Shown: positions 1 through 8,889 of the stretch, in pieces
Position numbering within the stretch: position 1 is the stretch's first letter
Layout: each line of letters opens with the position of its first letter
DNA from: T3SED10-260 sp035363255
GTDB lineage: Bacteria; Caldisericota; Caldisericia; UBA6126
DNA length: 64,000 nt
Direction of reading: 5' to 3'
NCBI GenBank assembly: GCA_035363255.1
Contig: DAOSES010000005.1
Coordinates: forward strand, 40,096-104,095
Notes under the pieces: generated by a model
Seen by the model: only the letters and a program-made list of their open reading frames with translations
What the model was told of the DNA's origin: nothing
Database searches by the model: none
Program-made: the position numbers and the translations under genes

Positions 1-14
1 GGATAGCGAAGAAG

Positions 15-971
15 ATGAAAACGATTCCAACGCTAAACTTTGACAAGTCTCAGCATTATATCCTTTGCACTCATCGAGAGCCTGATCCTGATGGCGCTGG
101 AGCTCTTCTTGCGCTATGGAATCTCATCACCTCCCTTGGAATACGAAGCACTCCTTATTTAGATGCTTGTCCCGTTTATATGAGTTTTCTGCCCGGTTAT
201 ACCGAGTTAAGATCGCTTCCCCCTGTCACCTCAGAGCAGGATTTCACTCTGATAGCTCTCGATTGTGGTCATGAAAGCAGAATATGGCCTCTCGAAATGT
301 TTCATTCAGCAAAAACCTGCTGGAACATTGATCATCATGCCGATAATCCCCATTTTGGCCATATCAATAGAGTGGACACCACCTCTTCTTCCACCTGTGA
401 GCTTCTTTTCACGATGATGCAGGAAAATGCCATCCCACGAAATTCCTCCATCAATACCAACCTACTCTCAGGAATGCTTTTTGACACTGGAGGTTTCCGA
501 TATCCCAACACCACTGCTCAAACCCTACAGATAGCAACTCAACTTGTTGCTGAAGGAGCTCCATTGGCAGATATTTCCGAAAGAGTTTTCAGTCGTTGGT
601 CAGAAAAAAGCTATCGCGCGCTTAAACTAGCCTTGGATAACTTGGAACGACCCCTCGCCAAGGAATTCCTACTCTCCTGGATACCCTACTCTGCTATTCG
701 CGAAGAAGGGCTTTCCGAAATAGATTTTGAAGGGGTGGTTCAGGTGCTCCGAGAAGATCTATCTGCCAAAATCATCATACTCATTCGAGAAATGAATCCC
801 AATCAGTTCAAAGCCAGTCTCCGTTCCAAAGATGATTTCAGTATCAATGATATTGCTCTTCGATTTCAAGGCGGAGGGCATCGTCTTGCAGCAGGATTCA
901 GCATAAAAAATCTCAAGGCAGAAGACCTTCGCACTAAGTTGCTTCAAGAGGTTCAAAACAAGTTAAGATGA
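15..971 (+). CDS. nrnA: DHH/DHHA1 phosphoesterase, NrnA-type oligoribonuclease
   Basis: Predicted cytosolic nuclease that degrades very short RNA oligonucleotides and, in this family, often also dephosphorylates pAp. Visible are the first metal motif HREPDPDG (residues 20-27), an Asp in LDCG (83), the DHH signature in NIDHH (104-108) and the DHHA1 motif GGGHRLAAGF (about 286-295). Its 318 aa match the family. It opens nrnA-truB-ribF, a set that usually follows infB-rbfA, so rbfA probably lies just outside the window. Its TGA overlaps the truB start (ATGA), which suggests translational coupling. The alternative is another DHH phosphoesterase, but motifs and context favour NrnA. Confidence 0.9.
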   Translation: MKTIPTLNFDKSQHYILCTHREPDPDGAGALLALWNLITSLGIRSTPYLDACPVYMSFLPGYTELRSLPPVTSEQDFTLIALDCGHESRIWPLEMFHSAKTCWNIDHHADNPHFGHINRVDTTSSSTCELLFTMMQENAIPRNSSINTNLLSGMLFDTGGFRYPNTTAQTLQIATQLVAEGAPLADISERVFSRWSEKSYRALKLALDNLERPLAKEFLLSWIPYSAIREEGLSEIDFEGVVQVLREDLSAKIIILIREMNPNQFKASLRSKDDFSINDIALRFQGGGHRLAAGFSIKNLKAEDLRTKLLQEVQNKLR

Positions 972-1708
972 ATCCCTCATCCAAGTCAATCCTTCCCACT
1001 GTCCCAGGGGGCCTTTTATTAATCAACAAACCTCGGGGTTGGCGGTCTTTTGATGTGGTAAGGTATTTTCAACAAATGACTTCCATGAAGAAAATCGGCC
1101 ATTCCGGCACTTTGGACGAAGCGGCTACCGGGCTGATGATACTTGCTTTTGGCAAAGATACAAGCGCCCTTAACACTTTGCTTAATTATTCCAAATCCTA
1201 CTTGTTTCGTATGACCCTGGGAGCATCCTCTGATACCCTGGATGCTCATGGCAGTAAATGGACCTGGTCGAAGCTTGATCTAAATGAAATTAGCGAGGAG
1301 CTCATTCAATATCACATTCAAACCAAATTCCAGGGAATGATAGATCAGGTTCCTCCCATCTATTCCTGCCTCAAAAAAGAAGGAAAACGTTTGCATGAAT
1401 ATGCCCGAAAAGGCGTTGAAATCTCCATAGAACCCAGAAAAATCACTATTCATTCGCTAAGTTTGATATCGCTCATCAAGCAAAGCTATCAACCCCACAT
1501 GCTTTTCGAAGTATCTTGTTCTTCAGGCACCTACATCCGCTCACTCTGTCGAGACCTTGGAGCTTGTTTTGGTGCCAGGGCCTATTTGGCAGATTTATGT
1601 CGTACTTCCATTGGTCCCTTTCATTTTTCTCAAGCTTGCCCTCCCCGTTCCATCAAAAGCCTTCAAGATCTCAAAAACAGGCTGATAAGTGCTCAGGATT
1701 TGCACTAA
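968..1708 (+). CDS. truB: tRNA pseudouridine(55) synthase TruB
   Basis: Isomerises U55 of the T-loop of tRNAs to pseudouridine. The N-terminal core has the LLLINKPRGW strand-turn and the catalytic motif GHSGTLDEAATG with the nucleophilic Asp at residue 50; a later SGTYIRSLCRDLG segment (about 177-189) is also typical of TruB. At 246 aa it is on the short side and probably lacks a full C-terminal PUA extension. The start overlaps nrnA by 4 nt, and ribF begins 8 nt after the stop, so the three are probably co-transcribed. Confidence 0.93.
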   Translation: MNPSSKSILPTVPGGLLLINKPRGWRSFDVVRYFQQMTSMKKIGHSGTLDEAATGLMILAFGKDTSALNTLLNYSKSYLFRMTLGASSDTLDAHGSKWTWSKLDLNEISEELIQYHIQTKFQGMIDQVPPIYSCLKKEGKRLHEYARKGVEISIEPRKITIHSLSLISLIKQSYQPHMLFEVSCSSGTYIRSLCRDLGACFGARAYLADLCRTSIGPFHFSQACPPRSIKSLQDLKNRLISAQDLH

Positions 1709-1716
1709 GTTTTTTT

Positions 1717-2673
1717 ATGAAAATCCTTACCGATCTTGCTTCTTTTGCCAGATTTTATCCTGAAGCTCGAAGTGCCATATGCATTGGTAATTTTGATGGG
1801 CTTCATGCTGGGCATCAACGCATCATCACTTCGATGGTTCAAGACGCCCAGAAAGCGCATCTACTTTCCTTGGTTTTGACTTTTCAGAGCAACACACGAC
1901 GATGGAAAGACACGGTTTGTCTCTTGAGCTCCTTTGACGAAAAAGTGGCTTTGATTCGAAAATGGGGAGTGGATGTCTTACTGAGCTTGCCCTTTCCAGG
2001 CTATATTGCTGCCCAATCTCCCCGTGTTTTTGTTTTGCACGTGCTTAAAAAGCAGTTAGGGATGCAAGCTTGTTATGTGGGAGAGAATTTTCGTTTTGGA
2101 AAAGACAGAAAAGGCAATACCGATTTTTTACGCCATTTTTCTGAACGTCTTGGTTTTTGCCTGCATGCCAGTGAAATGCTTCAATGGAATGAGCAAACTA
2201 TCAGTTCTTCCCTGATTAGGAGCATGATTCATCAGGGCAAGGTGGAAGAGCTCATCCCCATGCTGGGAAGACCTTATGAAATGGAAGGCTTGGTTGTCAA
2301 AGGCTATGGTCGTGGCAGACAGCTTGGTTTTCCTACTGCCAATACTCTCGCCCTGGATTCATTAAAATGCACACCCGCAGAGGGTATATATGCTACTATC
2401 AGCATCTGGGAGCATCAAGCCTTCCTGTCCCTTACTCACATAGGACCTCAACCTACATTTCAGGGTATGAGAAGCTCGATCGAAACTCATATACTGGATT
2501 TTGACCAGCAAATCTATCAACGAAGCCTCAAATTGAGATTTCTAAAAAGACTTCGCGATATCTATTCTTTTAATACTGCCGAAGCTTTAAAACAGCAAAT
2601 TCAACGTGATATAGCTCTTCTGGGCAGTTTGAAAATCAATGAAAATTCCATTTCGACTTTTCTTCATCCGTAA
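1717..2673 (+). CDS. ribF: Bifunctional riboflavin kinase / FAD synthetase RibF
   Basis: Makes FMN from riboflavin and then FAD from FMN. The N-terminal nucleotidyltransferase half shows CIGNFDGLHAGHQR, GENFRFGKDRKGN and SSSLIRSMI; the C-terminal flavokinase half shows KGYGRGRQLGFPTANT. The open frame extends upstream through truB, but the ATG at 1717 gives 318 aa, the normal family length, and puts the GNFDG motif near the N terminus. There is no good Shine-Dalgarno before it, so coupling to truB is likely. Its last 38 nt overlap the convergent 3' end of ftsH. Confidence 0.92.
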   Translation: MKILTDLASFARFYPEARSAICIGNFDGLHAGHQRIITSMVQDAQKAHLLSLVLTFQSNTRRWKDTVCLLSSFDEKVALIRKWGVDVLLSLPFPGYIAAQSPRVFVLHVLKKQLGMQACYVGENFRFGKDRKGNTDFLRHFSERLGFCLHASEMLQWNEQTISSSLIRSMIHQGKVEELIPMLGRPYEMEGLVVKGYGRGRQLGFPTANTLALDSLKCTPAEGIYATISIWEHQAFLSLTHIGPQPTFQGMRSSIETHILDFDQQIYQRSLKLRFLKRLRDIYSFNTAEALKQQIQRDIALLGSLKINENSISTFLHP

Positions 2674-4507
2674 CAGCTCGAATTTTGTTGAGATAGTTTT
2701 CCAGCTCTTCTCCCTCAAGTACTTCTTTTTCGATGAGTAGCTGGCTGATTTCTTCTATCACTTCTTTTTTAGCTTTGATGAGGTTTTTGGCCTCTTCATA
2801 AGCAGTGCAGATGATTTTGCTAACTTCTGCATCGATGAGTTTTCCTGTTTCTTCGCTGTAGTCACGTTCTTTTGCAAAATCTCTTCCGAGAAATACTGGT
2901 CCGTGGTCTTTTCCAAAGGTGCGAGGACCCAACTCTGTGCTCATCCCGTATTTGCATACCATATCCGCAGCGATACGAGTGGAGCGAAGCAAGTCGTTTT
3001 CAGCTCCAGTGGAAACGTCTCCAAGTAGTATTTCTTCCGCAGCTCTACCCCCTAAGAGGGCAGATATGGTGTGAATCAAATCCTGGCTGGATCGTAGGTA
3101 TTTGTCTTCATAGGGCACTTGTAAGGTATAGCCCAGAGCCATGCCTCGAGAAATGATAGAAATTTTATGGACGGGTTCCTGGTCGGTAAAGTTGCGGATG
3201 ACAGCAGCATGTCCGGTTTCGTGGATGGCGATGATTCTTTTTTCTTTTTCGTTAACCACCCGACTCTTTTTTTCTGGGCCAGCTATGATGCGATCGATGG
3301 AGGATTCAATATCATTCATTTCGATGTTTTGTTTGGATCTGCGGGTAGCCAGGATGGCAGCTTCATTGAGTAGGTTTTCAAGGTCGGCTCCGGTAAAACC
3401 TGCGGTTCGACGAGCTATAATGGTTAGATTGACTTCGGGAGTCATAGGTTTGTTTTTGGCATGTATCTTCAAGATTTCTTCTCGTTCAGTGCTGTTGGGC
3501 ATATCCACTACTATCTGGCGGTCAAAACGGCCAGGTCTCAATAGCGCTGGATCAAGCACATCCGGACGGTTGGTTGCTGCTATGATTATGATTCCTGCGT
3601 GAGGATCAAAGCCATCCATTTCCACTAAAAGCTGGTTGAGGGTTTGCTCACGTTCGTCATGCCCTCCACCCAGTCCAGCTCCTCTTTGACGACCTACAGC
3701 ATCTATTTCATCAACAAATATAAGGGCAGGAGCAAACTTTTTAGCTTGCGCAAACAAATCTCTTACGCGAGAAGCTCCTACACCTACAAACATTTCGACA
3801 AACTCAGAACCCGAAACGCTGAAAAAAGGCACCTTGGCTTCACCAGAAATGGCTTTTGCCATCAAGGTTTTTCCACAGCCAGGAGGGCCAACCAATAAAA
3901 CTCCTTTGGGCACCTTAGCTCCCATTTTGGTAAATTTCTTGGGTTCTTTTAAAAATTCGACGATTTCGAGCATTTCCTCTTTGGCTTCATGAAGACCCGC
4001 CACATCCTTGAAAGTGATTTTGGGCCCCTCTGACATAAATAGCTTGGCGGTACTTTTTCCAAAATTGAAAACTTGCCCGCCAGCAGAGGATTGCATGGTT
4101 CGGCTGAGTAAAAACCAGAAAAAAAGAATAATTAAAATAGTGGAACCAATACTAATCACATGACCCCATATGTTGGAGGAAGGAGCAACTACTTCAAAGG
4201 GAATCTGGTGTTCCTGTAGTTTCTCCACCAAGCTGTTGCGTTGATCGGGGTAGATGACTACAGTATAGCTTTTTTCATCGGGTAAATCTCCAGTGATGCG
4301 TGTTTCGTCGATTTTAGCAGATTTGATTTGATTGCTTTCAATGTAAGCAAGAAACTCATGGGATTTTAGGGTAAGGGGGCTTCGAGAATTTCGGCTGTCG
4401 TAAATGGATGCAAACATGATCAAAACGATCACGGGCAAGAGTATTGGAAGAATATTGAAGGAAGGCTTTTTTTTTCCTGCTGCGTTTTTTCCTTGCTTTG
4501 ATTTCAT
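2636..4507 (-). CDS. ftsH: ATP-dependent zinc metalloprotease FtsH
   Basis: Membrane-anchored AAA+ protease that extracts and degrades membrane and regulatory proteins. A first hydrophobic segment lies near residues 18-36 and a second near 115-137. The AAA+ domain follows with Walker A GPPGCGKT, Walker B LIFVDEID, pore motif FVGVG and an SRH region ending in RPGRFDR. The protease domain carries the zinc motif HETGH. 623 aa is normal. The start overlaps the end of hpt by 4 nt (ATGA), the common tilS-hpt-ftsH order of Bacillota. The 3' end overlaps ribF by 38 nt tail to tail. Confidence 0.96.
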   Translation of the reverse strand: MKSKQGKNAAGKKKPSFNILPILLPVIVLIMFASIYDSRNSRSPLTLKSHEFLAYIESNQIKSAKIDETRITGDLPDEKSYTVVIYPDQRNSLVEKLQEHQIPFEVVAPSSNIWGHVISIGSTILIILFFWFLLSRTMQSSAGGQVFNFGKSTAKLFMSEGPKITFKDVAGLHEAKEEMLEIVEFLKEPKKFTKMGAKVPKGVLLVGPPGCGKTLMAKAISGEAKVPFFSVSGSEFVEMFVGVGASRVRDLFAQAKKFAPALIFVDEIDAVGRQRGAGLGGGHDEREQTLNQLLVEMDGFDPHAGIIIIAATNRPDVLDPALLRPGRFDRQIVVDMPNSTEREEILKIHAKNKPMTPEVNLTIIARRTAGFTGADLENLLNEAAILATRRSKQNIEMNDIESSIDRIIAGPEKKSRVVNEKEKRIIAIHETGHAAVIRNFTDQEPVHKISIISRGMALGYTLQVPYEDKYLRSSQDLIHTISALLGGRAAEEILLGDVSTGAENDLLRSTRIAADMVCKYGMSTELGPRTFGKDHGPVFLGRDFAKERDYSEETGKLIDAEVSKIICTAYEEAKNLIKAKKEVIEEISQLLIEKEVLEGEELENYLNKIRAVTDEEKSKWNFH

Positions 4508-5079
4508 TCAGTTTCTCCTTTTAGTTCCATTTCTTCAGGGATGTAGGCAACAATTGGAAGATGTCGGTAATCTTCACAGGCGTCCATTCCATATCCCACT
4601 ACAAAGTGGTTGGGCACGGTAAATCCGATGTAATCAGCTTGTATATCCACTTCTCTTCGTGAGGGTTTGTCAAGCATACTGCATATTTTGACTGATTTTG
4701 CTCCACGTTGTTCCATGATTTTTTTTAAGTAGGCAATGGTATAGCCTGAGTCCATGATATCTTCCACCAGAATCACTGCTTTACCAAATACATCAAACTG
4801 AATGTCACGAATTATCTGAACATTTCTTGAAGTCTTGGTTTTCATTCCATAGCTCGAAGTTTGGAAAAAATCCATTTGGATGGGAAAAGGCGATAAAGCT
4901 CTACCAAGGTCTGCAAGGAAAACATAAGCACCTTTGAGGACGCCTATTAAAATTAAGGAAGTTTCTTGCTTGTGGTCGTGAAGTATTTCTTTGGCAAGAT
5001 CTTTGACTCGTGCTTGCAGTCGGGTTTCGCTGATGAGCGGAGTTAAACCCTCTGGACATGGATCTTTAATATTCTTCAT
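4504..5079 (-). CDS. hpt: Hypoxanthine phosphoribosyltransferase
   Basis: Purine salvage enzyme that joins hypoxanthine or guanine to PRPP to give IMP or GMP. The PRPP-binding loop is clear as VILVEDIMDSGYT in the middle of the 191-aa protein, and the family-typical LIGVLKGAYVF and MDFFQTSSYG segments precede it. The ATGs of hpt and ftsH overlap the upstream stops by 4 nt, so tilS-hpt-ftsH is one tightly coupled run. Other phosphoribosyltransferases are possible in principle, but motif and neighbourhood fit Hpt. Confidence 0.94.
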   Translation of the reverse strand: MKNIKDPCPEGLTPLISETRLQARVKDLAKEILHDHKQETSLILIGVLKGAYVFLADLGRALSPFPIQMDFFQTSSYGMKTKTSRNVQIIRDIQFDVFGKAVILVEDIMDSGYTIAYLKKIMEQRGAKSVKICSMLDKPSRREVDIQADYIGFTVPNHFVVGYGMDACEDYRHLPIVAYIPEEMELKGETE

Positions 5080-6095
5080 TGTGTTTTTTCCTTTTCATTC
5101 TTTTTAAAATATACCCAATTTTTCTTAGTACATATACTCCAATAGGTATCATTATAACGAAATTGGACGCTTTGGTGAATTCCCTGGCAAATACTGACCA
5201 GGGTATGATAGTAAAAGTCACGGGTATGTCCTACGCAAACTTGTCTGGCATGGCGAATAAGTCGGTATTGATAGGCTCTGTGAAGCTCAAGATAAAGAGG
5301 TCTGCGAATTCGTATCAGAGGTTCTGGTTCAGGAGTCGCTTCCCAAAGAGGCAATTTCAGTAGTTGAAAAAAAGAATGCTTGAAACAATCCTGCTCCAGG
5401 CTCAAAATATCTTTAAAGCGAAGCAGGGAAGAGCTGATTTGGGGATTGATTTTTTTTAAAAGAGGTAGGACTGAGTTGCGCAGGAGATTTCGGGTAAAGC
5501 TGGTATCCACATTACTTTCATCCAGGCTATAGGGGTAGTTTTGAGTGTGCAGATAGTCCAGGAGGGTTTCCTTGTCAAAATCAAGCAAGGGCCGGAGAAT
5601 ACGTCGATTGGGTTCGAAGGGGGGGAGGAGATTTGCTAATTTTTCCGGACTGGTGCCACGAATCAGGTTGAACAACATGGTTTCAAGCAAATCGTCCTTG
5701 GTATGCCCTACCCCAAGAGCATCGAGATGGTAGGTGGACATGATCTTGAAAAAAAATTCATATCGCTTGTTCCGCGCTTTTTCCTCCAAGCCAGTTCCTC
5801 GAACCTCTTCCCATTCTTTGCTCGTGACCTTGATGCAATGAAGGGGGATCTGAAGTTCAGCGCAACATTTTCTGACTAGAGCTTCTTCCTGATCGGAGGC
5901 AGGTCCTCTAAATTGGTGGTTGAGATGAGCCACATGCAAACTTATGGGAACCACATGACTGCTTTCATAAAACAAATGCAGAAGAGCCATGGAATCAGGA
6001 CCCCCACTTACGGCAAGCAGGATGGAGCCTATCCCCTGAGTATGCACTTGCTGAAGCAAAAGGCTTTGAAAATGTTTGAGGATAGTAGCAGACAT
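5076..6095 (-). CDS. tilS: tRNA(Ile)-lysidine synthase TilS (short form)
   Basis: Attaches lysine to C34 of the CAU-anticodon tRNA-Ile so that it reads AUA. The N-terminal PP-loop SGGPDSMALLHLF (about residues 30-42) and the VGHTKDDLLETMLFNLIRG region identify the N-type ATP pyrophosphatase domain. At 339 aa it is shorter than the usual 430-460 aa, and I see no clear C-terminal TilS_C domain; short forms are known in other bacteria. The end overlaps hpt by 4 nt. A tRNA-Met gene lies immediately upstream. Confidence 0.92.
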   Translation of the reverse strand: MSATILKHFQSLLLQQVHTQGIGSILLAVSGGPDSMALLHLFYESSHVVPISLHVAHLNHQFRGPASDQEEALVRKCCAELQIPLHCIKVTSKEWEEVRGTGLEEKARNKRYEFFFKIMSTYHLDALGVGHTKDDLLETMLFNLIRGTSPEKLANLLPPFEPNRRILRPLLDFDKETLLDYLHTQNYPYSLDESNVDTSFTRNLLRNSVLPLLKKINPQISSSLLRFKDILSLEQDCFKHSFFQLLKLPLWEATPEPEPLIRIRRPLYLELHRAYQYRLIRHARQVCVGHTRDFYYHTLVSICQGIHQSVQFRYNDTYWSICTKKNWVYFKKNEKEKTQ

Positions 6096-6102
6096 TTTAA
6101 CC

Positions 6103-6176
6103 TGGCGGCACAGGGATTTGAACCCCGGACACTACGGGTATGAGCCGTATGCTCTGACCAACTGAGCTATGCCGCC
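6103..6176 (-). tRNA. tRNA-Met (CAU), elongator type
   Basis: The minus strand folds as a cloverleaf with acceptor stem GGCGGCA/TGCCGCC, D-arm AGCTCAGTTGGTCAGAGC, anticodon loop CTCATAC and T-arm GGGGTTCAAATCCC. Anticodon CAT with a paired G1-C72 and no GGG/CCC anticodon stem points to elongator tRNA-Met rather than initiator. A CAU tRNA-Ile is less likely. Discriminator A is encoded; CCA is not. Confidence 0.93.
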
Positions 6177-6187
6177 ATGACATATGA

Positions 6188-6499
6188 TTATTTTTCAACG
6201 GGAAGTATTATAACATATTCTCCGTCTTTGACCATATCCATCTGACGTGCCATGATTTCAAGGAAATCCGGAGCTTTTGTTAGATTAATTTCTTCCTGTA
6301 TTTTTTCAATTTCTTGAAGCAAACGATTGTTTTCTTTTTCTACTCTGTGATAGACAAACTCAAGTCGAATATATTTGAAAGCGGTATTCAAGATAAGCAT
6401 GGAGATAAATAGCAGAACCATGTTCATAAAGAAAATGGCTGGTTTGAAAACTTTTACTTTTTTCTTTTTTGAAGAATGCTGGCTACTAATATTTCGCAT
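6188..6499 (-). CDS. DivIC/FtsB-like septum formation protein
   Basis: Small bitopic membrane protein of 103 aa. A basic N terminus with KKKKVK is followed by one transmembrane helix (about residues 20-42), then a charged coiled coil (EKENNRLLQEIEKIQEEINL) and a short C-terminal cap ending in YVIILPVEK. This layout matches the DivIC/FtsB family, which links divisome components outside the membrane. The start lies inside the ruvA 3' end (46-nt overlap), which suggests coupling. The family call rests on architecture rather than on a strong motif. Confidence 0.75.
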   Translation of the reverse strand: MRNISSQHSSKKKKVKVFKPAIFFMNMVLLFISMLILNTAFKYIRLEFVYHRVEKENNRLLQEIEKIQEEINLTKAPDFLEIMARQMDMVKDGEYVIILPVEK

Positions 6500-7047
6500 T
6501 CAGGTAAAACTCCATGTTCTTTTTGATATTCACGTATTTCATGATCTGCTTCAGATGCGCTGAGACCAATATCCATCAACCAGACTCTGGTTTCCGCCCA
6601 GCTATCTGAGGCTCCTTCCTCAAGGGGTAAGTCTTCTTCTGTCAACTCGTATTTTTTCATTTTTGAAGATAAATAGGGAATCATTTTCTTTGCACTGTTT
6701 TGCCCAATCCCAGGAACAGAAGTCAAGACATCAATCTGCTCTGATATCACGGCTCGAGCAAGCTCAGCTGGAGTGAGTTGACGCAAGACCTGCATGGCTG
6801 TTTTGGGTCCAATGCCCGGGGCTTCAGTCAACCATTCAAAACACTTGCTTTCAATTTCTTTAAAAAAACCATACAAAACCATCTGTTCTTCTTTAATGCG
6901 CAATAAAGTATGCACAAAAACCGAAGACCCAGGGATGGCAGGACCAGGATCAGCCATAATAATCTTAAAAAACAAACCCGAAGGGCTTTCCAGTATCACA
7001 TAGTCTTCGCCTTTTTGATAAATGGTGCCCTTAACAGCGTGAAGCAT
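6454..7047 (-). CDS. ruvA: Holliday junction branch migration protein RuvA
   Basis: Binds Holliday junctions and loads the RuvB motor. The N-terminal OB domain begins MLHAVKGTI, and two helix-hairpin-helix motifs follow: APGIGPKTA and VPGIGQNSAKK. A C-terminal RuvB-contacting domain ends in ILQKRKK. The frame is open much further upstream, but the ATG at 7047 gives 197 aa and the canonical RuvA N terminus; the upstream part lies inside ruvC in another frame. It overlaps ruvC by 17 nt. No ruvB gene follows in this window. Confidence 0.93.
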   Translation of the reverse strand: MLHAVKGTIYQKGEDYVILESPSGLFFKIIMADPGPAIPGSSVFVHTLLRIKEEQMVLYGFFKEIESKCFEWLTEAPGIGPKTAMQVLRQLTPAELARAVISEQIDVLTSVPGIGQNSAKKMIPYLSSKMKKYELTEEDLPLEEGASDSWAETRVWLMDIGLSASEADHEIREYQKEHGVLPECEILVASILQKRKK

Positions 7048-7570
7048 ATTCCGGCCCTCCGTCAGAGAGATGATAGCACAAAGCAACAGCCACTGCATCA
7101 CAAGCATCATCAGAAGCAGGTAGGGAGTGCCCCAGCATGCCCTCTGCCACCAACTGAACCTCATGTTTGCTTGCTTGACCATACATGGTGAGGGTTTTCT
7201 TAATCTCCAGAGGAGTATATTGAAAAACCTGGATATCTTGAAGCGCACCAAATAGCATCAAAACTCCTCTGACAGCTTCAATACTTAGAGCAGTTTTTGC
7301 GTTTTTGCTAAAAAAAACTTTTTCCATGGCGACACAGCGAAAAGAATATTTTTGGCTTAATTGTTGTAAAAACTCAAATATAAGTTTGAGACGGTATTCG
7401 AGGGCTTGGGGGGTGGTAGTAAACACCCCCGCATCCAAAACTGACAACTGACCCTCGTCTTCACACAAGCAGGCAAAACCCAGACGCGCAACGCCTGGAT
7501 CAAGCCCAAGGATTAGTTTTTTTGACTCCGATGACTTAGTTGCTATTGTAGAAGGCTTCGATTTCTTCAT
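7031..7570 (-). CDS. ruvC: Crossover junction endodeoxyribonuclease RuvC
   Basis: Resolves Holliday junctions. The catalytic acidic residues are visible in LILGLDPGVARLG, in AMEKVFFSKN and in the C-terminal DDACDAVAVA. The reading frame runs up to 7612, but upstream Met codons lie in the coding region of yebC. The ATG at 7570 leaves an 18-20 residue lysine/serine-rich extension before the normal LGLDPG start. No ATG, GTG or TTG lies closer, so the start is uncertain. It overlaps yebC by 35 nt and ruvA by 17 nt. Confidence 0.9.
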   Translation of the reverse strand: MKKSKPSTIATKSSESKKLILGLDPGVARLGFACLCEDEGQLSVLDAGVFTTTPQALEYRLKLIFEFLQQLSQKYSFRCVAMEKVFFSKNAKTALSIEAVRGVLMLFGALQDIQVFQYTPLEIKKTLTMYGQASKHEVQLVAEGMLGHSLPASDDACDAVAVALCYHLSDGGPEYASRC

Positions 7571-8291
7571 CGGAGATATCGAAGTTGGCAAAAACTTCAT
7601 CGACATCATCATGGTCTTCCAGGTCGGAGATGAGCTTCAGCATTCTGATTGCTTCGTCCCCTGTAAGTTTAACGGTGGTGGTGGGTACTTTGACTTGGTC
7701 AACCGACTCGGTTTCTATTTTCTTTTCGTCAAGGATATCTTTTGCTTTGTAGAGATCGGTGGGTCCAACAATCAAAGCAAACTGCTCCCCTTCTTGTTGA
7801 ACATCCTGAGCTTCTACCAAACCAGCGATGTCATAGGCTTCGTCTTCAGTCATAGAGTTTTTTAGTACAATCTTTCCTACAGGATTGAACATCCAGGCGA
7901 CGCAACCTTGTTCTCCCATGTTTCCACCAAATTTGCTGAAAACTTTGCGAATCTCTGCGCTGGTACGGTTCTTGTTGTCGGAAGTGACATCGACTAAAAT
8001 GGCTACTCCATTGGGGCCATAACCTTCGTAGGTGAGTTCTTCAATGACGGTTCCGTCCTGAAGCTCTCCCGTACCCCTCATTAAAGCTCGTTTGATGTTG
8101 TCGTTGGGCATACCCGCAGCTTTTGCCTTTTCGATAGCAGTACGCAGACGCGGATTACTATCTGGGCTCCCGCCTCCAACTCTTGCAGCAATGGTAACTT
8201 CTTTGCCTACCTTGGTAAATATTTTACCTCTTTTGGCATCCTCTGCCTGTTTTTTTCCTTTAATATTGTGCCATTTGGAATGACCTGACAT
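7536..8291 (-). CDS. yebC: YebC/PmpR-family regulatory protein
   Basis: Conserved cytosolic protein classed as a transcriptional regulator; recent work links members to translation of difficult motifs. The family-defining N terminus MSGHSKWHNIKGKKQ is intact, followed by the AKAAGMPNDNIKRA segment and an acidic C terminus. 251 aa is the usual length. A strong Shine-Dalgarno (AAGGAGG) precedes the ATG. In many bacteria yebC lies just upstream of ruvC-ruvA, as here. Confidence 0.95.
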   Translation of the reverse strand: MSGHSKWHNIKGKKQAEDAKRGKIFTKVGKEVTIAARVGGGSPDSNPRLRTAIEKAKAAGMPNDNIKRALMRGTGELQDGTVIEELTYEGYGPNGVAILVDVTSDNKNRTSAEIRKVFSKFGGNMGEQGCVAWMFNPVGKIVLKNSMTEDEAYDIAGLVEAQDVQQEGEQFALIVGPTDLYKAKDILDEKKIETESVDQVKVPTTTVKLTGDEAIRMLKLISDLEDHDDVDEVFANFDISDEEIEAFYNSN

Positions 8292-8312
8292 ATTGTTTTT
8301 CCTCCTTATTCC

Positions 8313-8885
8313 TTACTTATATATAGCATTTATAAACATTTGATGAATTCGTGTATCCTTGGTAAGCTCGGGGTGGAAAGTCAAACCCCAGACATTGCGG
8401 TCAATCACCCATACAGGGTGGCCAGCTTTGTCTCTGGCGAGAATTTTCACTTCCTGACCCACCGACTGAATAAGGGGGGCTCGTATGAAAACTGCTCGAA
8501 ACGTTTCCTTAAAGCTCTCAATTGCAACCTCCTCACAAAAGCTATCATATTGTGGCCCATAGCCATTTCGTTGAACACTGATGCGCAATAAGCCCATCGA
8601 AAGTTGATTTTCACGATCAACCTTTTCTGCTAATATGATAATACCTGCACAAGTAGCCAAAACAGGCAAACCATCTTTGATTTTCTCTTTGAGGGGCTCA
8701 TACAAGCCCGTAGTTTGGAGAAGTTTTAAAAAAGTGGTACTTTCTCCCCCGGGAATAATGAGTCCATCAATCTTGTCGAGTTCACTGGCTTGTTTTATGC
8801 GAAGGGTGGAACAGCCAAGATCATGCATCATTTGTTCATGTTCTTCGACCGAACCTTGAAAGCCAAGAACACCAAAAAGTTTCAC
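8313..8885 (-). CDS. pdxT: Pyridoxal 5'-phosphate synthase glutaminase subunit PdxT
   Basis: Class I glutaminase that releases ammonia from glutamine for PdxS in the deoxyxylulose-independent vitamin B6 pathway. Visible are the N-terminal GVLGFQGSVEEH, the GGEST motif, the nucleophile Cys in ATCAGIIIL and the catalytic His/Glu in TFHPEL near the C terminus. 190 aa is typical. It begins 4 nt after pdxS, so the two are one transcriptional unit and the proteins form a single complex. Confidence 0.96.
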   Translation of the reverse strand: MKLFGVLGFQGSVEEHEQMMHDLGCSTLRIKQASELDKIDGLIIPGGESTTFLKLLQTTGLYEPLKEKIKDGLPVLATCAGIIILAEKVDRENQLSMGLLRISVQRNGYGPQYDSFCEEVAIESFKETFRAVFIRAPLIQSVGQEVKILARDKAGHPVWVIDRNVWGLTFHPELTKDTRIHQMFINAIYK

Positions 8886-8889
8886 AGCG